Origin: Toxorhynchites rutilus septentrionalis
Lineage: Eukaryota; Arthropoda; Insecta; Diptera; Culicidae
Direction: 5' to 3'
Length of the DNA stretch: 64,000 nucleotides
NCBI RefSeq assembly: GCF_029784135.1
Contig: NC_073745.1
Coordinates: 63,512,218-63,576,217 of the forward strand
Within the stretch, counting starts at the first letter, position 1. Every line of letters begins with the position of its first letter. A model generated the notes under the pieces. The model was not told the DNA's origin and ran no database searches. It saw only the letters and a program-made list of their open reading frames with translations. This document shows positions 23,213 through 33,910 of the stretch, piece after piece. Both the position numbers and the translations under genes were made by a program.

Positions 23213-24506
23213 AAGGGTGTGTTATCAAATTGCATCACGGAAAAAACGCTGTAGAAATTTAATTTTTAGGAATTATATCTTCAGCTTTCGCTTATAATCA
23301 GATAAGAGTGTATAGATCACGTTGGCCATGCTTCACTGTAAATTTTTCGTAAATTTGGAATATTGTAGTCGAACGAAAAAGAGCGTCGTGAATTAATCCT
23401 GTGCACTCATTTCGAGAATCCGGAGTTGTCACATCGGGACATCGGTAAGATGCTGGGAATCGTCCAATCCACGGTCAGCAGAGTACTAAAACGATACTTC
23501 GAGAACCTAACCATCGACCGAAAGGTGAAGAACGGCAAATGGATGGATGCTCCGTCAGTGAAAAAGATCACAAGCGCGTAGTTAAGCAGTTTAGACGTGA
23601 TCCGAGAAGTTCGGTCCGGAATGTCGCCAATAAGCTGAATTTGTCAAGTTCATTCGTTCAGCGGACCAAGCAGCGGGAGGGCCTGCGTACATACAAGGTT
23701 CAGAAGGCTCCTAACCGCGACGAAAGGCAAAACATGGTGGGGAAGACGCGAGCCCGGAAGCTGTACACCGAAATGCTGACGAAGCCGCATTGCCTGGTAA
23801 TGGACGACGAAACCTACGTCAAAGCGGAGTTTCGTCAGCTGCCGGGCCTGTTGTTCTTCTCCGCAGAGGACAAATTCAGCGTTCCGGAGGAGATTCGCAA
23901 GCAGAAACTATCCAAGTTTGCCAAAAAGTACATGGTGTGGCAAGCGATCTGCTCTTGCGGAAAGCGGAGCGCCCCTTCGTGATGACCGGCACGGTAAACG
24001 GGTTTACCTTAAGGAGTGCCTATAGAAGCGCTTACTACCACTATTGAAGCAGCACGAGGGCCCGACCATCTTCTGGCCGGATCTCGCTTCGTGCCACTAT
24101 TCAAAGGACGTGTTGGAGTGGTACGAAGCCATCGGGGTCACCTTCGTGCCAAAGGAAATGAACCCGCCCAACGCGCCGGAGCTTCGCCCAATAGAGAAAT
24201 ATTGGGCGATTATGAAGCAGGCCCTCCGGAAGAACCCAAAAGTTGTCAAATCGGAGGTGGACTTCAAGAGAAAATGGATTTCTGTTCAAAAAAAAACTAC
24301 AACCTGACGTTGTACAGAACCTTATGGACGGGGTAAAGAGGAAGGTGCGAGCATACGGGCTTGGGCTCGAAGTATGAATAAAAAGAAAATGCCAAAAGTT
24401 GTTTAATAGTTTTTATTTTACTGTCTAAAATTTTCAAAAGGATCGGTCTACTGGGCGAATTTCTACAGCGTTTTTTCCGTGATGCAATTTGATGTGACAC
24501 ACCCTT
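23213..24506 (+). mobile_element. ITmD37E-type DNA transposon, copy A (1,294 bp)
   Basis: Inverted ends AAGGGTGTG...CATCACGG and (complement) AAGGGTGTGTCACATCAAAT are flanked by TA at 23211-23212 and 24507-24508, the target duplication of the superfamily. It is a near full-length sibling of 60808-62104 in opposite orientation. The transposase is broken (next entry). Confidence 0.9.
23350..24337 (+). pseudogene. ITmD37E transposase, frameshifted (copy A)
   Basis: Transposases of this family cut and paste the element through a DD37E triad. The N-terminal helix-turn-helix (LSHRDIGKMLGIVQSTVSR) is present, then MDDETYVK with the first Asp, FWPDLASCHYS with the second, and NAPELRPIE with the final Glu. 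Relative to copy B, the start codon has decayed, two extra bases shift the frame near 23540, and another shift occurs near 23983. The triad residues survive but in separate frames, so no transposase can be made. Confidence 0.88.
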
Positions 24507-25396
24507 TAGGATTGCATTTGCACTAGTATTGACCATAATGAAGCAATGCTACTGTTTTCGAGGTTGTTGATATTAAAAAAAAGAGTTTATTTCGCTTGTT
24601 TAATCACCAAGAAAGCGAACGTCGTTCTGGAATTTTGTATGCGATTAGGTTTCGCTTGCCAGTAGCAAAACTTCCTCCACTAAGTGACAGCTGCGCTTAT
24701 CTCTAGTATGAGAAAGTAATGCAACTTTTTTCGAGGCCAGTAATATAAACAGAAGTGTTTCTTTTGAGAATAGCGCAAAATGATGAGAAGTGTTTATATT
24801 CCTAGTAGTTTCAAGCCACCAATGTATGGCTCTGTATGCATGCTATGGCGAACGCTTGTTTGGCACTTGGTTTACGTTGTACGAACGACGCCTGGAGGTG
24901 CAATTTCACTGAGGCAATACTAAATAACATGTAGCATGATATTTGATACTTGAAAGTGTTGTCATTGTTGTTGTTTTCTCGCGTTGCCAAAGATATATTG
25001 ATATAATCGACTGTAACCGAGTCTATGTCAATTGCGAAAAAGGCCACCGGAAAAGCGTTCGAGGTAAATTTTCAATGCATTGACATGAAATAAATTGCGA
25101 CATGCGACATTGACATGAAATAAATTGCGACATACGATAAAAAGCCTTTCATTAAAAAATATTGAACCAGCAAAAAAAAAGGGTTTTGTTTTCGTAATTA
25201 TTGATTGTAGTTGTTTTTTGTTGTTTACATGGTCTTGGAACCAAGAGCGCTATATTTTTAGTATATTTCCTTGAGAGCTAAGGTTTTTTCACGTAATCCG
25301 TAATCCGAAAATAAGATATGTGTTTTTTTATGAGTCATGATTTTTCATGGAAACCAAAATAATTTCCTATATTTCATTCTTTAACCAACATTTTGT

Positions 25397-25704
25397 GCGG
25401 GTAATTCGCCCCCTTGCTATAAATAGTAGAATAAGTTGAAATGTAAATACACTATAGATATACGAATAGATTTATGAAATGAGTGTTCATCAACATTGTT
25501 ACAATTTCCTTATATCCCATCCTTCTCCTAAAAATATGTCACCCTCCTAAACTCGAGTACACCGCGAGTAATCGGTTTTCCACCTTACTAACCATAGATG
25601 TAAGAAAATTGTTTATATATATAGTTTCAAAATTATATTTAAGAATTCGGCTCCTTTAAACTTAATTAACTGAGCCTGTAAAAATAAACGAATTGATAAA
25701 AAAA
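25397..25704 (+). mobile_element. 5'-truncated LINE 3' end (copy 2) with 14-bp target duplication
   Basis: Same family as 36-240 and the LINE at 45084-50045. It is flanked by the exact duplication AACCAACATTTTGT (25383-25396 and 25705-25718) and has a terminal AATTGATAAAA tail. This dates its insertion after formation of the surrounding inverted-repeat element. Confidence 0.92.
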
Positions 25705-26028
25705 AACCAACATTTTGTAGATTTTATAGTTTTTAAATTGAGATTTTCCGAAAAAAAACTCAAAATTTCAAAAAAAAGTTTCACAAAAAATCTATCATAC
25801 CTACAAAATTTTAGTCAACGAATGAAGTGTAGGAAATTATTCATGTTTTCATTAAAAAAATAAAACAAATTTTTGAAAAAAAACATTGAAACAAAAAAAC
25901 GATATAATTAGCCCTTGAATTTTCCAACAAGTCGTCCACATTCATCGAAAGATGGGCACTTTTACAGGAAAAAAGTTTTTGTAACAACAACTTTTTCACG
26001 AAAAATCATAACTCATAAAAAACACATA

Positions 26029-26526
26029 CACCCATACCTCGCTATACGGCCGCTCTTTATACGGCACTTCGCTATAACGGCTCTCTTCAATTCAGGCACG
26101 TTTTCGATTTACGGCCTAAATGTTTCGATCACTTTTGTACAGAAGTGAAAAAATATTTGCGAGAGAATAGCTCAAGCAACAAAAAAATTAGGTATGTATA
26201 CATACATATATTCCATGTGACATGGAGCTGTTTCATTTTTGTTTATAGATTATTGTTGGATTTATGTATGTATGTATGTTGTATGTATTGTATGTATTTT
26301 TGATTCAAATAAAATTAATTTTAATTAACTTAATTTTTGTCTCAAATGAAATAAAAAGATAAAATGCTTTTTGAATGATAAATCATGTTACATTTTCAAC
26401 AAATTTGGAACCGATCTGATTGAGTTTGTATGAATTTGTATTAGAATAATTGATTCCTTATACGGCTTTTCGCTCTGCGGCCAAATTTCGTGGAATTTAT
26501 CTAGGCCGTAAAGCGAGGTATGGGTG
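26029..26526. mobile_element. TA-type MITE with CACCCATACCTCGC ends (498 bp)
   Basis: Ends CACCCATACCTCGCTATACG and (complement) CACCCATACCTCGCTTTACG are flanked by TA on both sides. The interior repeats the same vocabulary (CTTTATACGGCACTTCGCTA; TTATACGGCTTTTCGCTC). It has no transposase and is probably mobilised by a Tc1/mariner-type enzyme. Confidence 0.88.
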
Positions 26527-26585
26527 TATCTGATTTTCGGATTACGGATTACGTGAAAAAACCTTAGTTTCAAGAAAGAATACTA

Positions 26586-27016
26586 CACAAAAAAAATGTC
26601 TTCGTAGCCTAATTGGTTGCGTGTCCGCTACTAAGCGAACGATCATGAGCTCATAACTCAGGGCCACTCAACTGACCATCTTAGTGTGTTATTCTAGCTA
26701 CTATGTCCACGCAACAATCATCATGTGTCGGTAATCCCAGTCCCTTACCGCTTAAATTTTCGGTCTGCTGTATCGGTAATTGGCACTATTAATAACGCAA
26801 CAAAGGAAGCCTCATATCAACAGTCCCGCTGTGAATAGCCCAACTGTGAACATTCGAACAATAGCAATATTCTTACTCCGAAAAAAGGCGACATGTGTTG
26901 TGCATCGATAGAATAGGAATTCTCTTATGCCTAAACGGCTACTGTGTTATATAGATAAAACAAATGTTTATCGATAGATAGCGATACTCTTACGCCTCAA
27001 AATGGTAACATAAAAA
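26586..27016 (+). mobile_element. tRNA-derived SINE (Feilai-like), diverged copy
   Basis: Head CGTAGCCTAATTGGTTGCG and B-box-like GAGCTCATAACTCAGG match the SINE at 13525. The tail is A-rich. It is flanked by AAGAAAGAATACTA (26572-26585) and AAGAAAAAATACTA (27017-27030), a 14-bp duplication with one mismatch. Confidence 0.85.
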
Positions 27017-27422
27017 AAGAAAAAATACTAAAAATATAACGCTCTTGGTTCCAAGACCATGTAAGCTAAAAAAAAGCAAATACTATCAATAATCACAAAA
27101 ACAAAATCCATTTTTTTCGCAAAGATTGTGTATATTTTATATATTTTTTCAAAGAAGACTAGCTCATTGACTTTAACGACATGATCATCTCAATCGGTCC
27201 AGTAGTTCAAAAGTTATGAATTCACAAAAAAGTATTTTTTTGAAAAAAAGAGAAAGAAAATTATTTTTTTTTATGTAAACATTATCAGCTTTCAATAAAA
27301 AAATATAAAAATACAAATACAATCAAAAATTACGAAAATGAAATTCATTTTTTTTTGCAAGTGTAGTATTTAAAAAAAAGTGACTTTAATTTGATATGTG
27401 AATCATTTGAATTTGTCTAGTA

Positions 27423-27640
27423 CACCAAGGTTTTTTTACGCGGTTTTTTTACGCGGTTTTTTTTACGAGGTTTTTTTATGCAGATTTTCCAATCAACGCG
27501 GTTTTTTTACGCGGATTTTCCAATTAGCGCGGGTTTTTTACGCGGATTTTCCTATTAACGCATTTATTTTTACGCGGGTACCGCGTTTTTTTACGTGTTT
27601 TTTTACGAGGTACGTATCCCCAGCGTAAAAAAAACCTGGG
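27423..27640. mobile_element. TA-type MITE made of ACGCGG repeats (218 bp)
   Basis: Ends CACCAAGGTTTTTTTACGC and (complement) CCCAGGTTTTTTTTACGC are flanked by TA (27421-27422 and 27641-27642). The interior is degenerate repeats of GGTTTTTTTACGC and CGGATTTTCC. The 76-residue ORF across it is repeat-driven. Removing it restores GTCTAGTAGTTCAAAAGTTA-like sequence seen elsewhere in the window. Confidence 0.8.
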
Positions 27641-28207
27641 TATAGTTCAAAAGTTATATTTTTGAAAAATGGCATATTTGGAAAACATGGAAAAAGGAAC
27701 AAAACTACCAATTTTGACGAAAATTAGAGAAACACTTTATCGGTTTGGCATGGAATGGCTAAATGAAAATTGTGTTTTAAGGTAGTTGCTATTATAAGCA
27801 CCCAGTTTCAAAAAAAAACGGATACGATCGAGTCAACGACCACCTGATTTGACGTGAAATTGATAGAGTATGCGTCTTCATAGCGTATGCAGATATGCAA
27901 AATTGATAAAAAAAACTCACTTACAACTCACAACCATCCAATTACTAGTTGTCTGGGTATACTGTATAATTTCCCAGTTTTCACAGGCAAACCCATAAAT
28001 CTTTCCGGATAATGATTAATGAATGCGTGTTGTGGTGTCACGCCTCGAAAAAAAACAACAAATCAGACGAATGCTGACTTGACAACTAAAGGCTAATAAA
28101 ACTGCGGCTAGCTTATGGCTCATCTCCGCTACTCGATGACGGCATACTATCCGTGCTGAAAAGTGCAGTTTTTCCCCCACTACTCGGCTCGACTTTAGCT
28201 TACTTAC

Positions 28208-28300
28208 CCTGACAACGTTTCCATACAGACAGAACAGATTGAACAGCTTATCGGTGTTGGCCGTGCCATTGTCAAGTCCGTACACCATCATGACTGCGCC
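28208..28300 (-). CDS. sm: smooth / hnRNP L orthologue, internal exon: start of RNA-recognition motif 3
   Basis: On the minus strand the exon follows the acceptor TTCTATGTATTCCATTCCAG and ends at the donor GTAAGTAAGC. It is 93 bp, phase 0 at both ends, and encodes GAVMMVYGLDNGTANTDKLF followed by NLFCLYGNVVR. The VMMVYGL (RNP2-like beta strand) and LFNLFCLYGNV (helix 1 and strand 2) pattern is characteristic of the third RRM in hnRNP L and fly Smooth, RNA-binding regulators of splicing and mRNA fate in the nucleus. The RNP1 half of the motif must lie in a further exon at lower coordinates, which I could not find. The upstream exon at 44329-44507 joins in frame. Confidence 0.85.
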
Positions 28301-29036
28301 CTGGAATGGAATACATAGAAAAAACAGAGGAAAATGTGAGCGAAAACTATGCATAAAGTATGTCTCTCAATAGGGTAGGAGCAAGATTGTGCGCGCTGCT
28401 ATGAAAAATGTCTTTCACCATTTTCTCTACGACAAAAAAAATATAAATTTATTTGAAAGAAAAATGACCCCTCTCTCGGGCTCTCGGGTGATCCAATTAA
28501 AAGATAGAGATATTGAATTATTAACATTCGGGGAGACATAAAACAGCCAAAATAATGTTAGTCCTTTTGTTGTTGTTGTTGGTGCTGTTGTGCTGTGGGG
28601 CTTGTTGACAAGTGTTTGCCGCAAATACCGTGAAATAGAATCAGAAAAATAAACAACAGCAGCAGCGCGACAACCGCCGGAGGAAAACTCTTGTCTCGGG
28701 CCGCTTTGGGCGAAGTACTCATCATCATTGTTACCATTAAATTTAAATCGTTATTGCGAGGCTTCTTTTTGCGCAAAAGACACAAGTCACCAGGAACTAC
28801 GGCGGGAAAGTAATCAAAATAAATAAACTCGAAGCGTGTTCGAGTGCTCCCTTGTTCTATTTCTTTTTTCCTTTAATTTTTTTTTTGTTGCTTTTGACTA
28901 TCGCGTTTCATTATTGCGAAACCAGATGAGGAAACACCCAGATTTCCGTATTCGCTTGCCGCACATTTTGAGTGAAGGGGCGAACACAGTGAATTATTTG
29001 CTATTTATCAAATATTTGAAGTGTACACCGCGGTGA

Positions 29037-30389
29037 GGGTGAGGGTCAGAACAACAGGGGGGAAGGGGAGTAAGGGGGTGGTTCGAATGACGACAGAATG
29101 TATTTTTACCACCTCTAGTTAAATAAGCTGCCCTGTCCTGCTTTTAGTCAATCACCAAAGCGGCTGAGAGTTGAAGGAATTTGCAATTCTCGGTGGAATG
29201 TTTGTTTTTATCAGCGCAATTTTGAGTTGACGCGGGACGAGAAGATTTGCAATTGTTGTGAAATTATTCCCAGGCGCAACTATTTCGCGATTGGATTCAA
29301 CCCAATTCCCGGGGCTTTGCTAGTTGGCGGTACGACGGCTATCTTCGGCCTCGGGGAAATATGTCATTCGTATTTCTTATTTCGTAAAATATCATACAAG
29401 ACATGGGGTACTCATTCACGAATTAACCATTGTTAAACCACATGATTTCTCGCAGATCAATCCGAAACCCTTTAAAGTGTTTTTGAAAGTGGGTGACGCA
29501 ACCACGAATGCAGAAAAGAGCATTCGTAGTTGCATTTTCTTGAGAATCATTCACGGTAACTATCTCTCCTATAGTGAAAACCCACTAAGAAGATTAGAAC
29601 ATGAATAATCAATCGATAGATGGATTCCTTCCTAAATATACACAGATTAATTTGGCTGTTCTATACTGGGTTGTTTGGAATGCTCCGAATTCTGAACTAT
29701 ACTATCCTATGCAACATGAGAGATTTAGAAGAGACAAAAATAAGAACGCATTCTTCACTCTGTTTAAAGAACTAGTGTGTCACACAAAAATGCGGGTAAC
29801 AAATATTTTAGATATGAAAACTGCTGCGATCGACAAAATAATTCCGTTTATAAGGGACAGTGATTCGAATTTCCTCCTGGAAGCATGTTTACCGAGAATA
29901 AGATTGAAACTTTGAATATTTGTAATGGTAACAGTGATTCTTCCTCTATTCACTATCGGCATATAAAATTACTGTTTGTTGTATGCCATCACTGAGTCCA
30001 CTGAGACAAATTGATAAAATGATAGCGAATTTTATAACACAACAGTTCTACAGATAAATTTACATTATCACAATTCATATCTCATTGTTTCACATATTTG
30101 GCATTCTGTTATTCTTCATTTGGCATTCTTCAAGCATTCTTCCAATGCTAGTATCGTTATTTCGATTATTATGAAGACCTGTCATGTTATTGTTGAATAA
30201 TTGATGCATATAGTTATGCCGATAGAAATGTGGAGAAATAGAACAGATGATTCTACTCGAAGTTGAATTACCCGCATTGCCGAGGCGATGAATGACAAGT
30301 GTGACAATGAAAACTAGATAAACTACTAATTTAGGGTTATAATTTCAATGAAATTTATAATTGATAAACGATGAACTATTTCTCAATTT
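29037..30389. other. Intronic sequence, no exon recognised
   Basis: Holds GC-richer parts near 29.0-29.4 kb and an AT-rich 104-codon plus frame at 29601-29915 of unknown meaning. The latter lacks recognised domains and splice context. Inverted ATTCGT/ACGAAT words near 29500-29530 form a short hairpin. Confidence 0.35.
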
Positions 30390-30648
30390 ATTTTGTTTAT
30401 CCCATTTATTTATTTTAGGCTCATTAGCATTTTAACTGTAACAGAGCCGAATTTTAATCGTGTGCATGTCACATGTTTATCATATCTATAATTAGCACAT
30501 TACACAGTGGTCATTTGCCAGTATTCCTTCTATACCATTGCATATGGTACACATTTACACAGTAGCCATTTAGGCGTAAAAGTTTTCCATTATCCAGTTC
30601 GACCGGACAGCGGAGACAGTTTATTGATCATTGTTGAGTTATTTATAG
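30390..30648 (-). mobile_element. tRNA-derived SINE (Feilai-like), truncated, minus strand
   Basis: Reversed, it contains the SINE's AATTCGGCTCTGTTACAGTT, GTGACATGCACACGATTAAA and GCCTAAATGGCTACTGTG blocks. It stops at CTATAAATAACTC, losing the tRNA-like head. Target duplication not identified. Confidence 0.8.
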
Positions 30649-31308
30649 CGCGGTTTCCGTTCAACAACGTCCCATCAGTTCTTTTCGTCCAACCAATGCA
30701 TGATTTTAACTGGATATGTTTATAGAAACATTCAAGATAATCCCTTAGCCGTTTACGACATCGGTTTCAGGCAAGCGCTGGCTTAGAGGATATGATTCGC
30801 AAGTCAAGATGTGCTGCAAAATTAGATGTCATTGCTAAGCCTATCAAACTACTCGGTGAGCTCAAGGCAGATCTATGGGAAAAGGTGCGCCCGTTTGGTT
30901 ACTAAGCTGGGTTAGAGGAGCGGTAGAAAACAGTACGGCAGAAAGCGGAAGGGGATTTATCTGAAATGTTAAATAGAAAGGATTATCACAAGAGTTTGAA
31001 AGAATTCTGCACTCTCTCAATAATAAAGAATTCAGCTGCTACTAGTACTTTATTCGAAGATAAACGTTTTGCGTGTAGGAAAGATGAAACGTTTGCACGA
31101 GAACTGTTGTAGAATTCACAAATATGCACAAGCATGTTGTGTTTTTTTCACAAAAAAACAGTATACTTTGAAAATGGTTACAGAAAGAATGTACAGATTG
31201 AGTATGCGAAGCCACTTCTTAAACTTCAGCATCATCAACGTCCGTAGTCCTCATCTAGGTAGGGATCCATTTTTATCAGAGAAGAACACCCGAAATTTTT
31301 TAATTTAG
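30649..31308. other. Unclassified sequence
   Basis: Coding-like but broken stretch around 30720-31020 (balanced composition, many frames interrupted), perhaps a decayed retroelement. I cannot name it. Confidence 0.25.
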
Positions 31309-31578
31309 TTTTGACGTAAGACTACGTCTTTGATTCCTATGTAGGGGGGTCACTCTACGAAAAATGTAACGTATATTAAGAGTTTTCAAATGCATATTAC
31401 GCAGAATCGTACTTACGATAAATGTTATAATATGTATCATTAGACAGCAAATTTATCCAGCAATTTTTTTCCCCTGGGACAACAACAGTGGAAATAATAA
31501 AACAAGTATACAATTTAAAAAATAAAAGAGGTTCGTTAATTGGGCCGAAAAATCAATACACTTATCAAATTTTACTCG

Positions 31579-31854
31579 CTAACTGGACAGCAAAAGCAAT
31601 ACTTCGAATTGAAGATAACATCTATTATTGATACATAACTGCTTTGCATCCCAGTTAATGTACGCTCTGTTATAGATAGAAGATGGAAGAAGATAGTCCA
31701 GATAGCGAATGAATTCTGTATATGACGGGGTGACGAACATCTTAAGTGAGTGTCTTCTGGGCTGCGGCAACATAGGCAATTGTCCAGCGAAAAATAATGT
31801 CAATACTAGGAGGATGGCAGCGATTATCATGCGAGGACCTATTGAGATCGGCAT
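31579..31854 (-). other. Unrecognised 91-codon frame with a signal-anchor-like N terminus
   Basis: The product starts MPISIGPRMIIAAILLVLTL, a hydrophobic stretch at residues 9-22 that could be a signal peptide or membrane anchor. A proline/arginine-rich turn and aromatic-rich remainder with two cysteines follow. It ends LLLLSS. It lies wholly inside a palindrome-ended element. I know no family for it; it may be element cargo or chance. Confidence 0.2.
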
Positions 31855-32054
31855 TAGACCGCATCACAAAAATGAAACAAAATGAAATGTTAATCTTAAT
31901 GACTCATATTCATAATTCTCAATGACTCAATTCCTTCTATGATAGATTGAGCAGTAGAACTAATACGACTTGATTGTGATAGTCTGCAAACAAACATTAT
32001 TCCACCTGATTATGAGTACAAACCGTTCGACGGTTATGAGAACATATAACAAAC

Positions 32055-32070
32055 GGCCCTTTTCAGGGTC
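32055..32070 (+). promoter_or_regulatory. Histone-mRNA-type 3' stem-loop
   Basis: GGCCCTTTTCAGGGTC: six-base stem (one G-U), TTTC loop and AAC flank. It is the best-preserved example in the window. No histone coding sequence remains upstream. Confidence 0.65.
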
Positions 32071-32261
32071 ATTTAGAGTTTCAACAGAATTAAACTAACA
32101 GATTTATGAACAATGAAAAGAATTACATTTGGAAAAACAACTGTTCTTTACAATCACAGTCCTACATCAAACTTCCGTCCGTGCCCTTAGACTCAGACCC
32201 TTCTACTTTTTGTTTTATTTTTTTTCATTTCCTTTTATGATCTCTTATTGGTCTCCATACT

Positions 32262-32540
32262 TCTTCTTCTTCTTCTTGAGTGGCGTTAACGTTCCCTGTG
32301 GAACTTTTGCCGTCTCAACGTATTTACTAACTAGCGTCATTTGCTAATACTAAGTTGAGATTTCTTAAGCCAAATAACACACCTTGAATGTATTCCGAGG
32401 GGCAAACTCTTGAATACGCGTGACCACAGTGCAAGTCGAAGAAAATTTCTTTGACGAAAAATCCCCCAGCTAGAACGGGAATCGAACCCGAACACCCGGC
32501 ATGATAATGTGAGACGCTAATCACTCGGCCACGGGTGCAC
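32262..32540 (-). mobile_element. tRNA-derived SINE with AAG tail, full length
   Basis: On the minus strand the head GCACCCGTGGCCGAGTGATT carries an A box (TGGCCGAGTG), and GGTTCGATTCCC is a textbook B box. The body ends GTTAACGCCACTCAAG then (AAG)n. The exact 13-bp duplication TGGTCTCCATACT lies at 32249-32261 and 32541-32553. It is a different family from the Feilai-like SINEs. RNA polymerase III transcription is expected from the boxes. Confidence 0.93.
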
Positions 32541-32689
32541 TGGTCTCCATACTACGCGGTACGAATAATTTTTATTTATACTCATTCTGGGTTTCTTATA
32601 GCGCGGTTTCCATACAACGCGGTACGGATTAGCCTGGTTTGTATGTTAAATACGAGTTTCTTATAGCGCGGCAAATTCTGCTTACACCA

Positions 32690-33335
32690 TTTCTGAACGA
32701 TCAATGCCTTATGCGCTGGTGCTGAATCCTGTTGAAGCAAAAACTGTCTTTCCCAAAAGCATTTTAGTGCAAGGATGCAAATGGCCTTTGAAAACGTGTT
32801 GCAAGTAGCACTCCTTGTTTATTTACACTGTCAGTGAATAGCAATGGTAATTTGCCTTCGGTCGATATACCTCACCAAACCATCACAGCTAACGCATTTT
32901 GATATCGCTCGATTGCTCTTTTATCGGTTGATATATCACAAAGACATGCTCCATGGTAATTTTGCTTGTTCAAAGTTGCCTCCAGAGTAAAAAACTTTTC
33001 GTCCGAAAAAATAACGTTGTGACCTGCGTGCGTCTTCAGCAGCAACCGAGATCTAGCCACTCTGTTGGCAATATTTTTGCGAGTTAATCCGTGAATTTTC
33101 TGCTTCTCTAAAGCTGAATATTCAAGGTCCTTTTTGATAACAAGTGTGGCTCATGTTCATTTCACACGCCGTTTTTCTTGCCGAATGGGCTGGATTTCGC
33201 TGGAAACGTATCCTTGAAACGCTTGATGGTCCTGTAGACGAATAATCTGCTTAAATTCAGATGTGACAGCTTTCTCCTGATGTTGGTCAATCCGTGCAGG
33301 TGCAAGACCCTTATTTGTTCTCTATTTGAATCCAT
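32690..33335 (-). pseudogene. Decayed Tc1/mariner-superfamily transposase (maT-like)
   Basis: Starts MDSNREQIRVLHLHGLTN, then a helix-turn-helix trace (LNLSRLFVYRTIKRFKDT). After frameshifts come VIFSDEKFF with the first catalytic Asp, near 33000, and LQQDSAPAHKA with the second, near 32735. The third acidic residue is missing because the fragment stops at 32690, where TATAGCGCGG repeats begin. The overall plan fits DD37D-type maT elements but the spacing cannot be measured. Confidence 0.65.
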
Positions 33336-33689
33336 TGCAATTTGCTTGAGAGCGCAACTGAAAACTGACTGTATTTATTCCGGATAAATAGTAAACACGT
33401 CACTCTTTCATAACATGTTTGTCATGCTGTGACAGAAAATACAATGAGGGGCACTCGAATACGTCACTTCTACTGTTGTCACCCTGTATATCGAGGAACA
33501 AGTGGAGTCGTGAGATATAATTTTGATATACAACTAAGAAAAAGGTGTACGTATATCGCTCGTTCGAAATTCAAATGCAGCGTTCGTTCCCACGGACAGT
33601 GTGAAGAAAGGAGATATTGCAAATTAGCCCCGCTCGCTTATAACTTATTGAGTATAAATAAACGCGATTTCTAATACTTCGTTCTTTGT

Positions 33690-33910
33690 TTCTTCGTTTG
33701 GTGGTGTCGAAAGCAGACATGGTTTGCTGAGGAGCGTCGAACGACAATGAAGTGTCTTTGCCAAGACAGGAGGTGAATGAGTTTGGATTGAAGTTGTCCC
33801 CATTGACCCTTTTCAGGGCTAGAAACGTATGAACTGAATCGATTCAAAGTCTCTATAACTCAATATCAGTCAGTATAATACTCAGTTGCGCTCTCACTAG
33901 CAAGCAGTTA
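33690..33910 (+). repeat. Histone-type 3' module without coding region
   Basis: GACCCTTTTCAGGGCTAG at 33805 resembles a histone stem-loop with a weaker stem. The text after it (GAAACGTATGAACTGAA...CAAAGTCTCTATAACTCA) matches 4460-4500 in the H2A-bearing element (GAGACGAATGAACTGCAAAA...AAAGTCTCTATAATTCA). So this is a fragment of the same family. Confidence 0.5.

Larger units (their letters stand above)
22340..25160 (+). repeat. Unclassified repeat with internal duplications, split by ITmD37E copy A
   Basis: GTTCGCGTGCCAGTCGCAAA (23180) recurs as GTTTCGCTTGCCAGTAGCAA (24650). AGCAATGCTACTGTTTTCGA (24543) recurs as AGTAATGCAACTTTTTTCGA (24716). So a unit of about 180 bp was duplicated and the transposon at 23213-24506 interrupts the first unit. 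The upstream part holds a GC-richer block with an open frame (22691-23032). Confidence 0.5.
25165..27130. mobile_element. Long-inverted-repeat element with three nested insertions
   Basis: The left arm (about 25165-25390) is the reverse of the right arm (about 25985-27130 once insertions are removed). Shared words are GTCTTGGAACCAAGAGCG, GGTTTTTTCACGTAATCCGT and TTTATGAGTCATGATTTTTC. The right arm is cut by a TA-type MITE (26029-26526) and a SINE (26586-27016); the centre holds a LINE end (25397-25704). Removing each with one target copy restores continuous arm sequence. Related arm sequence occurs at 6.7, 17.8 and 27.3 kb. No coding sequence. Confidence 0.8.
31309..32200 (+). mobile_element. 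Palindrome-ended element (L3-R4 copy, about 0.9 kb)
   Basis: Left end TTTTGACGTAAGACTACGTC at 31309; right end CAGTCCTACATCAA at 32157-32170. A clear histone-type stem-loop lies 90 bp before the right end. An open frame (31579-31854, minus) occupies the centre. No transposase. Confidence 0.55.

Noticed and set aside
27398..27628. 76-residue Phe/Arg-rich ORF
   Set aside because: Produced by the ACGCGG-TTTTTT repeats of the MITE.
28016..28354. 112-residue ORF reading across the smooth exon
   Set aside because: It is intron plus exon read-through; the real exon is bounded by splice sites at 28300 and 28208.
28558..28785. Membrane-segment protein ORF on the minus strand
   Set aside because: The hydrophobic run comes with a CAG/CAA microsatellite tail inside probable intron or gene-flank sequence; no homologue recognised.
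32460..32540. A tRNA gene on the minus strand
   Set aside because: A and B boxes are good, but the sequence continues into a SINE body with AAG tail and target duplications, and it does not close an acceptor stem.
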